NCBI GenBank assembly: GCA_019633425.1
Contig: WSUB01000066.1
Coordinates: forward strand, 140,063 to 204,062
Direction of reading: 5' to 3'
DNA from: Tulasnella sp. 424
Lineage: Eukaryota; Basidiomycota; Agaricomycetes; Cantharellales; Tulasnellaceae
DNA: 64,000 nucleotides
The notes beneath the pieces were generated by a model. The model searched no databases. It was not told the DNA's origin and saw nothing but the letters and a program-made list of their open reading frames with translations. Positions 1 to 10,731 of this stretch are shown piece by piece. Position 1 is the stretch's first letter. Every line of letters starts with the position of its first letter. A program made the position numbers and the translations under genes.

Positions 1-1335
1 GACATCTGGATGTCGGAAGTCGATCTGCATCAAAAGTCTCAGGCTCGGCATAATGAATACAGGGCAGGAGTAGGGGAGACTTACGTCTATACCGAGAAGG
101 TAGTCGTCTAGGTTGTGATGGTCACATATGAACTGTTGGTCAGCAGCAGAGCGGCGAAACGGAAGATTACCACTAACAGTTCCCGAGTTCTGTGTCTACC
201 TTCTTCGACCACCCCTTACGACCTCTACCAACGATCTTGAAAATGCCTTTCTTCCTTGCGGAGGCATCCCAGTCGAGGCCTTCGATAAAAACAGGTTAGT
301 CCGACAAACTGTGGGCAAGGCGTATGCCGCTACCTGTAAAGTGAGAGTGATTCCATTTCATGGTACTATACTGCAATGGCGAGCGATTGGGCGTTAACTC
401 TCTGTCTGGGGTACCCGACTTCGATCACCAACTTTGTCACCACGTCCATGAAAGTCAAAAGCCGTCCAGCCTTCGATTTGTTTGGCAGGACCGATTTCTT
501 TCAATCTATTATCTGGGTCACATTCTACTGCCATAAAGCGTTCTTTACGATCCGCGCCAAGCTTGTGCTATGCAGTGGAGACTGAATTAGCGATTATCGA
601 CACTCAGCCATGTGTACCTTACGTTAAGGACGGCGTCAATCAAGATATGGATCCCATGGGATTTCGCCGTACGAATGCAACTGAGGAATTCTTCTTTCGT
701 ACCCCATCTCGTTGCTACGTTTCCTTTCTGGTCGAATTCGCCTAGGTCCCACTGGCGGAGTGTCAGCGGAAGTTGGTATCAAGGGAGGCGCTAGGAGGTG
801 GCGTCTTACACTGCACGAAAGAATGTCAGCCAATTCTTTTCAAACATGGCAAAGTAAACTTTAACGTACAGATCGTAAGCGTCGTAGCCCCTTCCTTCCT
901 AAAGGATATTTATTAGACCCCTAGTACCAGAAATCAAGCGCATAGACGAACCTTGACCATTGCCTTGTTGGGGGCTAATCAAAGAGAAGTGAGACACCAC
1001 ATTAGAGGCAATGTCAAGTGTTGGAATGCGCTCACGTGGTAACCATACTTGTGTGCAGCCTAAGGACGCCAGACGCGGGACCTCGTTTTCGAAATGTTTC
1101 CACCATGATATACCTGGTGGCGGCAAGCTTTCCCATTCGAAAAATTGGAGCTTGAGAGCCAAATAAGAGTCAGAAACGTTAAATAACGCGATGAAAAGAT
1201 CGAATATACCATCAGATGGTTGTCTGTGTTGTGCCCGGTGTCCATCTGGTCGAGGGCAGTCTGCTTGATAGTTTTGCTGGTCATCCTACGTGGCAAGGAT
1301 GCCAACCACTGAAGAATTTGGAACATCTGCGACAT
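1..1335 (-). CDS. Alpha-amylase, GH13 family, 5' part (cut by window edge)
   Basis: Glycoside hydrolase of the fungal intracellular alpha-amylase type (GH13_5-like), acting on alpha-1,4-glucans. Reading the minus strand and removing about seven short introns gives a continuous protein. It starts MSQMFQILQWLASLP, then has LQFFEWESL, SWWKHFENEVPRLASLG, TQVWLPPPNKA, GRGYDAYDL, the GH13 conserved region I as DAVLNH, then NRLKEIGPAKQIEGWTAFDF, and ends IDFRHPDV at the edge. The catalytic Asp and Glu regions lie outside the window. There is no signal peptide, which fits an intracellular enzyme; in some fungi such amylases serve alpha-glucan synthesis (family knowledge). The start at 1335 is chosen because splicing GTATAT...TCAAG joins NHLM to LQFFEW as in the family. 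One oddity: after YDAYDL the strong donor GTACGT would shift frame, and only the weaker GTTAAA donor keeps it. Confidence 0.88.
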
Positions 1336-1574
1336 TTGGTGCTTCTAAATACGTAGATGCTGTGATCGGCTGATGTGCCGCAGGTTCGCGCCGCTGACAA
1401 GTGGTTTAGCGCAAAAGGAGGTACCGTCCGATGAGGTAAACACGTGCCTGAACAAATCCGCATTATGTCCGTGTCACACGTGATCCTTCCTCCGTTTGTT
1501 TGTCCTTCTACCACCACCTGACCCGAACACGATCTCCAGCAACGCGGCAGGACGCCGCCAACTCTCTAGTAACC
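1336..1574. promoter_or_regulatory. Divergent intergenic region, amylase / coiled-coil gene
   Basis: This 239-bp stretch separates the presumed starts of two divergently transcribed genes, so it should hold both promoters. I saw no clear TATA box or known operator. Confidence 0.4.
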
Positions 1575-4034
1575 ATGATGAGAACACCTCCTAACAAGGT
1601 CAACACTGTTCAAAAGACACTTCCACCTCCGAAACCAATCTCAACTGCCTCTCCGTCGACTTTGCCAGCAGCCACAGCCGTATCCTCACTGGAAAATCAT
1701 GTTGCACACTATGCTGAGCGAGTACGGAAGGTGGAAGATGAACGAGACCAGCTTAAAGATGAGCTGGAGCAGAAAAAGGAGGAGCTGAGGGTAGCGAAAG
1801 AGAGCTCACTACTCCTCCGCGACCGATACAGAATGGATACGACTGAGAGCAAGGTCGAAGCAACAGCAGTGAGTTTGAAGTGCTGTTAGTTACGGGTTTC
1901 ATCAAAACTGATAGGCGACACCCTTTAGTACCATGCCTTCTACAAACTTCTCCACCTCCGTATGCGATGTTTACTGGCTTCAGAGCAGGTGGCGAGACAT
2001 CAAACCACGCGCGAGCTCCGGCGGAGCAAGGTGGCCTTGGTCGTCCGGGATCATCGACTAGCCTTATTTAAGTCTCGAGAAAGGGAACTCGATCAGCAGA
2101 TTTCCGAGTTGGAGGTGTGCCGTCTCCGCCCTCGCCCTGAGGCTTCGACTATCTGACATCTGGTTTACCCTAGGATCAAATTTCCGATTTACAGGCTACG
2201 GCAGAATCTAATCAAGCCGAGCTCATCGACGAGCACGAGTTTGCTCTTGGAGAACTGGAAGACGAATTAGAAGATGCTAAGGGTAGACTGGACGAGATGG
2301 AGACTGATCTTTCCGAGGCACAAAAGGCCAAAGCTCTTATGCAGGTGTGTGGTCTCTTCTGCCGATAAATCAGTATAATTCACTGACTGCCATCTAGACG
2401 GAACTAGCAACCCTCAAAAAGGATTTCACTAAAATTACAAAGGAGCACAATACCCAATCCCTTCGTCTGTCGACTACTACTGCGGAGCTCGACGCCTCCA
2501 AAGCCAAGATAATTGAACTTGAAGGATCCGTTCAAAGTCTGACCCTCGATTTGTCCTCAAGAGAGGCCGAGATCAAACGTCTGGAGAAAGAAGGTGCCCG
2601 AGAGGGAGAGGAGGTGGATAGGGCACTGAAGGTCAAGGTGGAGATGGAGGCGAGAGTGAAGAGACTAGAGAAAGAGATCAAACAGAAGGATGAAGAACTT
2701 GAGAACAAGGCGAAGGAGGTGGACAAAGAACGGAAGAAGGTGACCAGGGTTGAGAGCGAGCTCGAGGCAGCCAAGGTAAGTTTGGCGCTGAAGAGGCTTG
2801 ATCTACATGTCACAGGCCAACCATTCTTTGTGTATCGAAGGAAAACGTTGCTGAAAAACACCAAGAGCTCGACCACACAATCCAACGTGCTCGTGCTAAA
2901 CTCGACGAGAAGCGCAGTGAAATCGCTGACTTGCGCCAAGAGCTAGAAGAGCTTCGTTCTGCCAGAGAGCAAGCGGATGTCATGAATAAGGCTTACGGGT
3001 ACTCTGCAGGTCCTTCCGCCGTCTCGGCGACGAAAGTTGGGCCGCCTAAAGGGGTATGCTACACGACTGCTTGGAAGAATGTGCCATTACTGACGTGTTA
3101 TACCGAAGGCAAAGAAGGTGGCATCCTCTGGGAAACCCCTGAAAGGTCATTCGCCTCCATCCGACGAAGATGAAGAAATAGCGGAAGTCCCAAAACCGAA
3201 ATCGAAACCGAAACCGGTGTGTCTCTTTCACTTGATTGTAGATCTTCAACAGTGGCATTCTGACCGTTCTTCCTTACTCAGTCGACCGTGAAGCCAAGTA
3301 CAAAGCAGAAAAAGAAGCCCGCACCGGTCGTGGAGGATGATGACGAGGCAGAAGATTTCACAAAGGCTATGGACCGTGTACCTTCCGGATCTCCATCCTC
3401 CTCCCGCTCTCCTTCACCGGTCCCTGCTCCAGCCCCTCCGAAAGGGAAGAAACGTCAACGCAACGAAGAGCCAGAAACCGATGCACCCGAAAAACCCAAG
3501 GCTCGTCCGAGACCCAAGCCCAAACAAAAACCCGCCTCTTCTCAACAGCATCTAACTGTTCCCGGAGATGACGAGGAATCTGCGGGTGAAGTGGATCGTG
3601 GCTTAAAAGCAGCCAGCAAGTCGCGTTCAGCTTCTGTCGTCCCTGAGAAGAACAAAGGGAAGAAAAAGGCAGTCTCTGAAGAACCTCAATACCTCCGGCC
3701 ACCTGGATCCGCTCAGAAGGCAACGGTTGGAAAGAAGCCTGCCAGCGCGGCCGTTGCGCAGAAGCGCAGCGTCTCAAAGGGAGCCTTGCCGGCGATTGGT
3801 GAAGATGAGGAGGAAGGCGAAGATGGCGCAGATGGCCAAGCGAAGCAACTGAAAAAGAAAAGAAAGATCGGTGGAATTGGGAACTTCACGTGGGGTGGAT
3901 TTGGCGGTAGTGGAGGGGATGCGTTGGAGGGATTGGCAATTCCGGATATTCTTTCACCGGTTGCGAAAGGGGGAAAGGGAGACGCTGTTCCAGCGCGATC
4001 CAACTTCAAAGCTCCGAAAGGATTGTTTGGATGA
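1575..4034 (+). CDS. Coiled-coil protein with basic, Pro/Lys-rich tail, function unknown
   Basis: Seven exons can be joined. Exon 1 (1575-1868) starts MMRTPPNKVNTVQ and enters a heptad-rich helix (ENHVAHYAERVRKVEDERDQ). Further coiled-coil exons follow (QVARHQTTRELRRSKVALV, DQISDLQATAESNQAEL, the long block 2400-2775, and ENVAEKHQELDHTIQRARAK near 2845). The last exons change to low-complexity KP-rich and acidic sequence (3110-3900) and a glycine-rich end with NFTWGGFGG and SNFKAPKGLFG. The layout of a long central coiled coil with a disordered basic C-terminus suits a structural or chromosome/cytoskeleton scaffold, but I recognise no named family. ATG 1575 is preferred because it follows a C/A-rich leader and the next exon keeps its frame. 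The intron acceptors are inferred by eye. Confidence 0.75.
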
Positions 4035-4406
4035 TCGGCGCGATTGCAATGCCCCAGCAGCCGGCGGTGAACTTGGTGTACCTCCGCGTCCGTTGACCCA
4101 TTCCACATATTATTATATCGTACTACATGATTTATTTGAGGATACAATCAAAAGAATAATGTTGATTTTGTAAATCGTGTGTCGCCATTAAGCCCCCCCC
4201 TCCCTCAAGCTATGCCATCATGGCATGCAAATGGCGCTATCAATACTTGGCGCGAAATTGCTCTCCCCGCAGTCTGCACCCAGGCACGACTCAGCCAGAT
4301 GAAATGGCATCTGGTGCCGATTGCACGTCATTGATCCTGGGAGGCTGGACGAGCGACCTGCCAGGTAGAACATCAGTGTCACGGCCACTGGGCTTGTATG
4401 TCTAAT
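4035..4406. other. Convergent intergenic region
   Basis: This lies between the 3' end of the coiled-coil gene and the 3' end of the minus-strand F-box gene. It has a run of nine C near 4191. No gene was seen, and it presumably holds both 3' UTRs. Confidence 0.5.
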
Positions 4407-5384
4407 TTACCATGACAACATCCCGGTTCTCCCTGAAAGGGTGAATCCACTTTCCCAGCCCTTCTTCTTGACCAGCCCTAGAAGTGGCTTCAGGTCCGGG
4501 TGTTCGGCATCTCTAATCCATTCGGACGGATCCCATATCCACACGGTCAGCTCCTCCAGCTGTCTCGGAGCCTTACCGCCGAGATGCGAGGCCAGTGAGC
4601 CGAGTGAATCCGGGGCTACGACCAGTTGGAGCGATTTCAGGGATGGTGTTGCTTTTGAAAAGTCTTCCCGAGTCGACTCGAGACCGGCCAATGCGAAGCC
4701 AAGCACGAAAGTGCGAAGGTTTGGAAGCACAACCCCATCGAGGAATGGTTCATCAACATTTCTCCTAAATGCGGATAGCTCTAGATGAGTGATTTTCTGG
4801 AGGTCGCATGCCAAGAGGATAGAGAGAGCGTCGAGGGCGGGAACGGCCGTAAGGTGGAGGCTTCGCATTTCGGGAAAGGTAAGCGGCGTGTCCGCGCTTC
4901 TCTCCTGACGGGAAGGGAGGCCAGCGTAATTCTTTCCTTCCATCAGGTCCCAATGTCCTGATATAGTGAGTGATTGGAGAGTATCCCCGAAGAGCTCAAC
5001 GAGCTCTGAAAGTCGGTGCGGTTCGTGAAAGAATGGTACGGCGATGTGAAGCGATCGAGTTGCAGCCCAAAATCCCTCCATCTTTCTCCTAATAAGGGCA
5101 TCTATCTCTCTCCTAAAGGCGCTTGGTTTGAAGAGGATATGGATGCGGTGGAGTAGAAGGCGACGAGTCCCTGCCTCCCAGAGCCGGCACACCGGTGCGA
5201 GTCCGCGGCGGAGGAGTATCCTCCAACTCCTTTCATCGTGCCGCCAGATGAACGCAACGAAAATTAAGTCTAGGATTTCTGGGGGTAGTAATGAAATTGG
5301 GGAAGCAGCAGTTGATCTGCTTCTCCGGCTGGTGCCATTTGAGCGGCCGTGTGCGGTTTCTGTCGGCGCTGTTCTGCGTAACAT
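4407..5384 (-). CDS. F-box protein, single exon
   Basis: An uninterrupted 325-residue reading frame. After a basic, Ser/Arg-rich start comes an F-box-like motif at about residues 30-75 (SLLPPEILDLIFVAFIW ... APVCRLWEAGTRRLLLHRI), the segment that binds Skp1 in SCF ubiquitin ligases. The remainder has leucine-rich stretches (LHLTAVPALDALSILLAC, ITHLELSAF, VVLPNLRTFVLGFALAG) typical of the degenerate LRR-like substrate-binding part of basidiomycete F-box proteins. The length is normal for these families. It is a different lineage from the tandem F-box genes at 52-64 kb and the substrate is unknown. It is transcribed toward the coiled-coil gene. Confidence 0.7.
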   Translation of the reverse strand: MLRRTAPTETAHGRSNGTSRRSRSTAASPISLLPPEILDLIFVAFIWRHDERSWRILLRRGLAPVCRLWEAGTRRLLLHRIHILFKPSAFRREIDALIRRKMEGFWAATRSLHIAVPFFHEPHRLSELVELFGDTLQSLTISGHWDLMEGKNYAGLPSRQERSADTPLTFPEMRSLHLTAVPALDALSILLACDLQKITHLELSAFRRNVDEPFLDGVVLPNLRTFVLGFALAGLESTREDFSKATPSLKSLQLVVAPDSLGSLASHLGGKAPRQLEELTVWIWDPSEWIRDAEHPDLKPLLGLVKKKGWESGFTLSGRTGMLSW

Positions 5385-5680
5385 CTCCGTCTGAGCGGCT
5401 TTCCCTGTTTGAACATCTCAAATAAGAAACCGCACCAGAATGGGCACAGATATATGTTCTGGAGACTGCTACCTTCGCCATGATGCATCAAAGTTGATCC
5501 TGCGCGAACCATGAGGGGATACGTATTCATGGTGAACCCCACGATTGATCCTAGTTGGTTCCCACAACGCGGAGAAGCGGCAAACCCCACCACAAAGTAA
5601 TGCCGGCATATTTTCGAAGGGTACATATTATATTCACACGTAGCTATTATATAAGCACATACAATTGCAACCGAGCTCGC

Positions 5681-6788
5681 TCAGACCGCAACTTCGCTTC
5701 GGTAGTGATCAAGCACGGCCTTTTTGACCTCCTCGCTTTGTCTGGTGACGGTATTCACCTGAACAGCGTATTGATCGAGATAGAACTCTCCCTTTTTATA
5801 TTCCGGATTGAGCAGGGCCGAAAGATTTCGTTCTCCGCTCTCTTCGGGTTGGATCATGATAAGCCTCCTGGCGATGGCGATCAAAGGTTTGGTCCACCAT
5901 GCACCGGCATCCATGTTGGGCGTGCTCACGACACCGGGGAATTTGTGAGAAAAGCCGACGTTTGGATGAAGTTTGGAATATTCCTATATCAAATGAAGGA
6001 CGTATCAGATAAAATATTCGTTGAGAGGCTCGGGTTCACGTACCTCAATCATGACGTTGGTGTATTCAGTAGCGGCTTTAGCCAGAGCTAGGCCGGCCGG
6101 TGGTGTTTTTCTCCTTCCAAGGTCCGAAGTATCGATTGGCCCACCCCCATCCGGGTTGAGGACGCTCATAACACGAGCTTCCTCTCCTTTCTCTGCAGCT
6201 TTCTCTACGAGAGGCATCAGCTCGTCGATAAACTGCATTCGCACAAGTAAGTTATATCAGTAATTGGCCGAAATTTCGCAATGGTTAACAACCTTACCTT
6301 CCACCTAGAGTAAAAATTAAGGACCAGCCGGAGGTCAATTCCGTTCAGGCTCTGCTTGGGTTCAACGAAGAGCCAGATCCCTTGACTCAGGACCAAGTAG
6401 TTCACGCTGCCGCCGGTTGCTTTCGACTGAATCTCTTTCGCAGCGTTGACGATATTCTTCATATCCGATACGTCGCATTCGACGAAGTCGTACTGCGATT
6501 CTGTCGTTTTGGGGAGGGAGGCAAAAATCGCTTCGGCGCGGGGGCGGGATCGGCCAACGATAATAATCTGGGCGCGACCTGCAAAGTAGGCGAGCGCAAC
6601 GTTAACTTCTAGATGGATGGCAGTAAGAATACATGCTAGCACGAACCTTTTGTCGCCGTCGCAAACGCTCTTGCGGTTGCTTCACCAATCCCAGACGTCC
6701 CTCCGACAAACACGGCGGTAGGTCTATACGACCATGCAGCAGAGGCATTTGCGTCCTTGACTTCGGCGAGAGATGGTTTGGAAGGCAT
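5681..6788 (-). CDS. Short-chain dehydrogenase-like protein, copy A
   Basis: Four exons on the minus strand. Exon 1 (6788-6647) starts MPSKPSLAEVKDANASAAWS and carries the nucleotide-binding glycine motif as GGTSGIGEATARAFA. Exon 2 has the second Rossmann strand (RAQIIIVGRSRPRAEAIFA), an acidic DVSDMKNIV and NYLVLSQGI. Exon 3 has FIDELMPLVEKAAEKGEEAR, and exon 4 (from about 5980) has the C-terminal PG...STPNMD and ends RSEVAV. Length near 305 residues suits an SDR that reduces or oxidises a small carbonyl or alcohol with NAD(P)(H); the substrate is unknown. The usual YxxxK catalytic motif aligns with YTNVM, so the lysine appears absent. This is the most diverged intact member of the array and may be its founder (inference). 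Confidence 0.83.
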
Positions 6789-7293
6789 TGTTCAAGTTGA
6801 TGAGATAGTTGGGAGAGATGTTCTTGCTTAGGGGACGGCTAGAGGGGATTTGCCCTGCCGACTTATAAGCCACAGCTGGCTGGTGACGTGCTCGTCTTCC
6901 GACTTGAAGTACAAGAAAGTGGGGTGCATCGATCTGAGGTTTGTAAGCTTGGTCATAGTGTGGTGCACCGTGCACGGAGGTTGATAAGGTGCTTACGCGT
7001 CTCAAGCTTGGTCAGCTCGGCCGCCGTGTTTCCCCACACGGCCAACCAACCATTCGCTCATTCAGCGCCTCCGAACTCACTTCATTCATATTATCCTGAG
7101 AAACGTTTGTAAGATACAATAAGACTTTACTGCGGCTCGGATCTTCAGGACTGTGCGAGGTGAATTACCAAACTACTAGTCAGCACGCCGGCCGACAATT
7201 GCAAGTGTCTGTCTGAACTCAAACATCAAGCTCTTGATGCTTCACAAGCTCGACTCGCAAGCTATCGACATATGAGCAATCATGACGAACACG
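6789..7293. other. Upstream region of SDR copy A
   Basis: About 500 bp between copy A and the relic copy B. It should hold the copy A promoter. No coding signal was seen. Confidence 0.4.
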
Positions 7294-7591
7294 TTATGTA
7301 GCGGCCTCCTTCCTATAATGCTCCGCCAGGAGCCTCCTGACCTCAGGCGTTTCCCTCTGTGTCTCCCCTTCGTCGACCTAATTATCAAGACGGAGCCCTC
7401 CTGACTTGTATTCCGGCTTGAGAAGCACCGCGAGCATTCGCTGGCCGCCCTCCTCTGAAACGACCATGAATAACTTCCCCACGGCAAGTAGAGGCTTCCT
7501 CCGCAACGGTACCACGTTCCGACCAGGGGTGTTCACCATACCCGGAAATATGTGGCAGAAGGAAACGGTTGGATCCAGTTTTGACTCTTGA
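7294..7591 (-). pseudogene. SDR relic, copy B (last exon only)
   Basis: Only the last exon of an SDR is recognisable: SFCHIFPGMVNTPGRN, SEEGGQRMLAVLLKPEYKSG and a degenerate tail with EVRRLLAEHYRKEAAT. A stop codon (TAG) interrupts the tail right after LRLDN, and the exon start EYS is out of frame with the following SKLDP-like segment, which implies a small indel. No matching N-terminal exons were found upstream to 8900. It is a dead remnant of the array. Confidence 0.75.
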
Positions 7592-8914
7592 GTATTCCTT
7601 TTATTGCGAATCGTGTAAACCGAACATCGACCTCCCATAACAGCAACCAAAATATGCGCTGTGAATGAGGTGACGGAGTGCTGTTACCCGGGCGTGACCG
7701 GTCACTGCGAGTCGAGCCAACCGTTCACCAGGTGAGCTTCCACTGATCGGTTTAGTTCTCAAGAAATTTAAAGCTCCAGGAATGTGAGAGGGGCTGAGAG
7801 CCGGGTTTCGGGCGCATATTTAGGACCGGAATATCAACGAATGTTTGGGGACTGCTGCTGCCTCGCTATCGGTAACAGCCTGGTTAGAATGAGTGTATGC
7901 TAACATTCCTTTAGAGGGAAAACAGACACCTAAGCAAGTTATTGTACACCAAAGCTGGAATTAATACTGGTACCGTTTTCGACCTCAAGATCTCGATTCT
8001 TTCGGGCTACTTTGTCTCAGAGTCGCTCGCACCCTTCCAATGTTATTTTATATCACAGCTCTTCTACCTCCCAACTAGTATGGCGGGGCGGAAGAATTCT
8101 TGGATTCGGGGATAGTCCGAAAGTCCCACAAGGCCAACGGGTTGACCCACCCCAGTAGAATGAAAGGAGCGATAGAAGCAAGTATGAGGGGTCATTGCAT
8201 CATAGAAGAAATATATGACCCTCGAGATGCCGTGGGAGTGTAGCCGTAGAGATCTCACCGACGAGTTGAGCTGGGCGAAGTGAAATCATCCTGGACTCCA
8301 ACCCAGCCGTCCAGACACTGTTCTCTCCTTTCTCCGTGGGTGGCCCGTTAGGTCCGGGCGGGAACAGGAGCGACGCGGAATGGACGACTCGCGCCTCTTC
8401 CTTTTGGCAGAATAGGCTCACCAGAGTCTACATGCAAGTTTCCGCGTCAGAGAAATAGCCACGGTGGAGGTCGGGCGGGGTGGCGCGGCTTGAAGTATAC
8501 GGGTCGCGGCCGGTTCAAAGTCGATATTGGATGAAATAAAGCCTATTGCATTGAATAGATGCGCCAATCTGAGAAGAACGGCGTTCCAGATGGACGGGAG
8601 AGACAGGGACGTTGGGATACTCTACGTTGCACGAGCCACGAATCGAGTCCGTTAAGTCCACGTTGAACGACACCCAGGTCTCATGAATGAGCTCGATCGC
8701 AGAGGTACCCCAGCGTTTGAGCAGCATTATAACTAGTCACAGTACGGACATGGCTGGTATTAAGCTAAAAATGCTGTAGCTCACACACAGCTGGTAAGAG
8801 ACTCGACCGAAAATGAATTTCCCGCTACCCCAAATTAGCAAAGTGACTAAAAGTAGTGGAATTCGCATCAAACGCAAAGATGTAAAACCGGTCCGAAGCC
8901 ACAAGCGAGCAAAG
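7592..8914. other. Non-coding region between SDR copies B and C
   Basis: No recognisable gene in 1.3 kb. The right end (about 8790-8914) is similar to the 3' flanks of copies D (10650-10731) and E (12370-12452), sharing the phrase AAAGTGACTAAAAGTAGTG or part of it, so it belongs to the duplicated SDR unit. Short minus-strand frames at 8200-8421 and 8515-8727 are unsupported. Confidence 0.4.
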
Positions 8915-10178
8915 TTATACAGCAACCTCCTTCTTGTAATGCTCCATGAGTGCGTCTCTAACCTCCTGGGTCCCCTTCGGAGCTTTCGTGGGCTCAGCAT
9001 ATTGATCTACGCAAAATCCTCCTGTCTTGAATCCAGGTCGCAACAGCCCGAAGAGTAATCGCTGCCCACTCTCCGCTGGCGAAAGCATGAAAAAGCTTGC
9101 CAGGAACACCAAAGGCTTTAGCCACCACGGGACAGCGTCAAAACCGGAAGTGTTGACTAGTCCAGGATACATGTGGCAGAATGACAACGTTGGATGGAGC
9201 TTCGAGTATTCCTAGTGGCCATCGCAGCATGACAGTCAGTGCGGTAGTGAATGTATTACATGAATGGTATATACCTCAACCATCATGTTGTTGTACATGC
9301 ACGTGGCTCTGATCTGGGCCAAGGCCGAGGTGTTCTTTCTAAACCCCAAGTCGTCGACATCAAGAGATTGTTGCGCGTTCGGGCCTTTAATGATCATTAC
9401 TCGAGCTTCTTCCCCCATAGAGGCGGCCGCTTCGAGTAGTGGGAGCAACTCGTCGATAAACTTGCCGGAGACCGACCATCAATCGCTCATCGTAGAGTAA
9501 AGTGCGCTATTTACATACCTTCCACCGGGAATAAAACTCCAAGACCATCCGGCAATCGATACCGTTCAAGCACGGCTGAGCCGGCCCGAAGGGGTATCCA
9601 CCTTGACTGAGGGCCAGATAGTTGACCTTGGTGATGCTAAGTTTCTCCTTGAGTTCTTTTGAGGTGTTGGTAATGTTTCTCATATCGGATACGTCGCATG
9701 AAATAAATTCGTATTTCGAGTCGTACGCTCGGGGGAATGTGGCAATGATAGCCTCGGCACGAGTGCGAGAGCGACCGATAATGATGATGTGGGCGAAGCC
9801 TAGTTGATGGACTACTTCGGTGCGAGCTCCAATAAATTGGCAGTACTACATTGACTGACCTCTGGTAGCCTGAGCAAATGCCTTTGCAGCAGCTCCTCCA
9901 ACTCCAGAGGTTCCTCCGACAAATATTGCAGTGGGCCGATAGGACCACGTAGCCGTTTCGTTAGACGCTCGAGNNNNNNNNNNNNNNNNNNNNNNNNNNN
10001 NNNNNNNNNNNNNNNNNNNNNNNNNNNNNNNNNNNNNNNNNNNNNNNNNNNNNNNNNNNNNNNNNNNNNNNCCTCCAACTCCAGAGGTTCCTCCGACAAA
10101 TATTGCAGTGGGCCGATAGGACCACGTAGCCGTTTCGTTAGACGCTCGAGCTTGAGCTAGGGATGGCTTCGAAGACAT
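8915..10178 (-). CDS. Short-chain dehydrogenase-like protein, copy C (interrupted by assembly gap)
   Basis: Same four-exon plan as copies A and D. It starts MSSKPSLAQARASNETATWS at 10178. Exon 1 reaches 9860 and contains the N gap. Exon 2 covers HIIIIGRSRTRAEAIIA to VLEFYSRWK. Exon 3 has ELLPLLEAAASMGEEARVM and YNNMMVE. Exon 4 has SFCHMYPGLVNTSGFD and ends EHYKKEVAV. The 79 bp on each side of the gap are identical (9895-9973 and 10072-10150). If the duplicate and the Ns are removed, exon 1 reads straight through as in copy D, with the glycine motif GGTSGVGGAA. So the gene is probably intact in the organism. YNNMM replaces YxxxK. The substrate is unknown. Confidence 0.78.
9974..10071. other. 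Run of 98 Ns (assembly gap)
   Basis: Unknown bases inside exon 1 of SDR copy C. The gap is flanked by identical 79-bp sequences, which suggests two contig ends that overlap but were not merged. Confidence 0.97.
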
Positions 10179-10731
10179 TGCGATTTGGGGAGTTGTGTTG
10201 GATGATAAACGGTACTGATGTAGCAATACCAGTCTGTTCATGTGTAAACGCTACTTATACCCCTCTTCGTGTAGCTATCCATTAGTAGCCCTCCTTTTGG
10301 GACGGTCACAACCAACCCCAAGCGCTGACCACGAAAATCCGCCAAGACGACCCAAAAATACTTCGAATATCCTGTAAGCGCTGGCGTTTGACGAAATATA
10401 GATTTGAAAATAGTCTACATTTGGTATCTCGGGCCCCGATGTCGCGGTGGAGGTTGGTGGAGGTCGCGGCTCTGAAGACTGGTCACTCTTGCCCGATAGC
10501 TACGTCAACCGCCGGGCGTTGCTGCCAACCAAAACAAACGGCTGAGCAATGGTGAAGTCGCATTATCGTTCTCTGGGGCACTGTTGATTCCATAGGGCAC
10601 GAAACTTCGATGAAAGACTCAACCCGATGATGGGGACGACGAATAATCTCGCTACCAAAGTGACTAAAAGTAGTGAAATTCTCATTCACCGCGAAGATGT
10701 AAGACAGGCCACAAACAACAAGCAAGCAAAC
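10179..10731. promoter_or_regulatory. Duplicated promoter/flank between SDR copies C and D
   Basis: The region upstream of copy C matches the region upstream of copy D (11828-12250) and in part the one upstream of the E N-terminal half (17096-17430). Shared parts include CTACTTATACCCCTCTTCGT and a GGTTGGTGGAGGTCGCGGCT block. TACTTATAC near 10249 is TATA-like at about 70 bp from the ATG. Shared control of copies C and D is likely (inference). Confidence 0.5.

Noticed and set aside
1..1335. Calling the amylase a pseudogene because of an apparent one-base deletion near 720
   Set aside because: On re-reading, the line junction gives GGAAACGTAGCA, which keeps the frame (QKGNVATRWG). The apparent deletion was my joining error.
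2532..2939. Ser/Leu-rich minus-strand frame
   Set aside because: Antisense shadow of coiled-coil codons on the plus strand.
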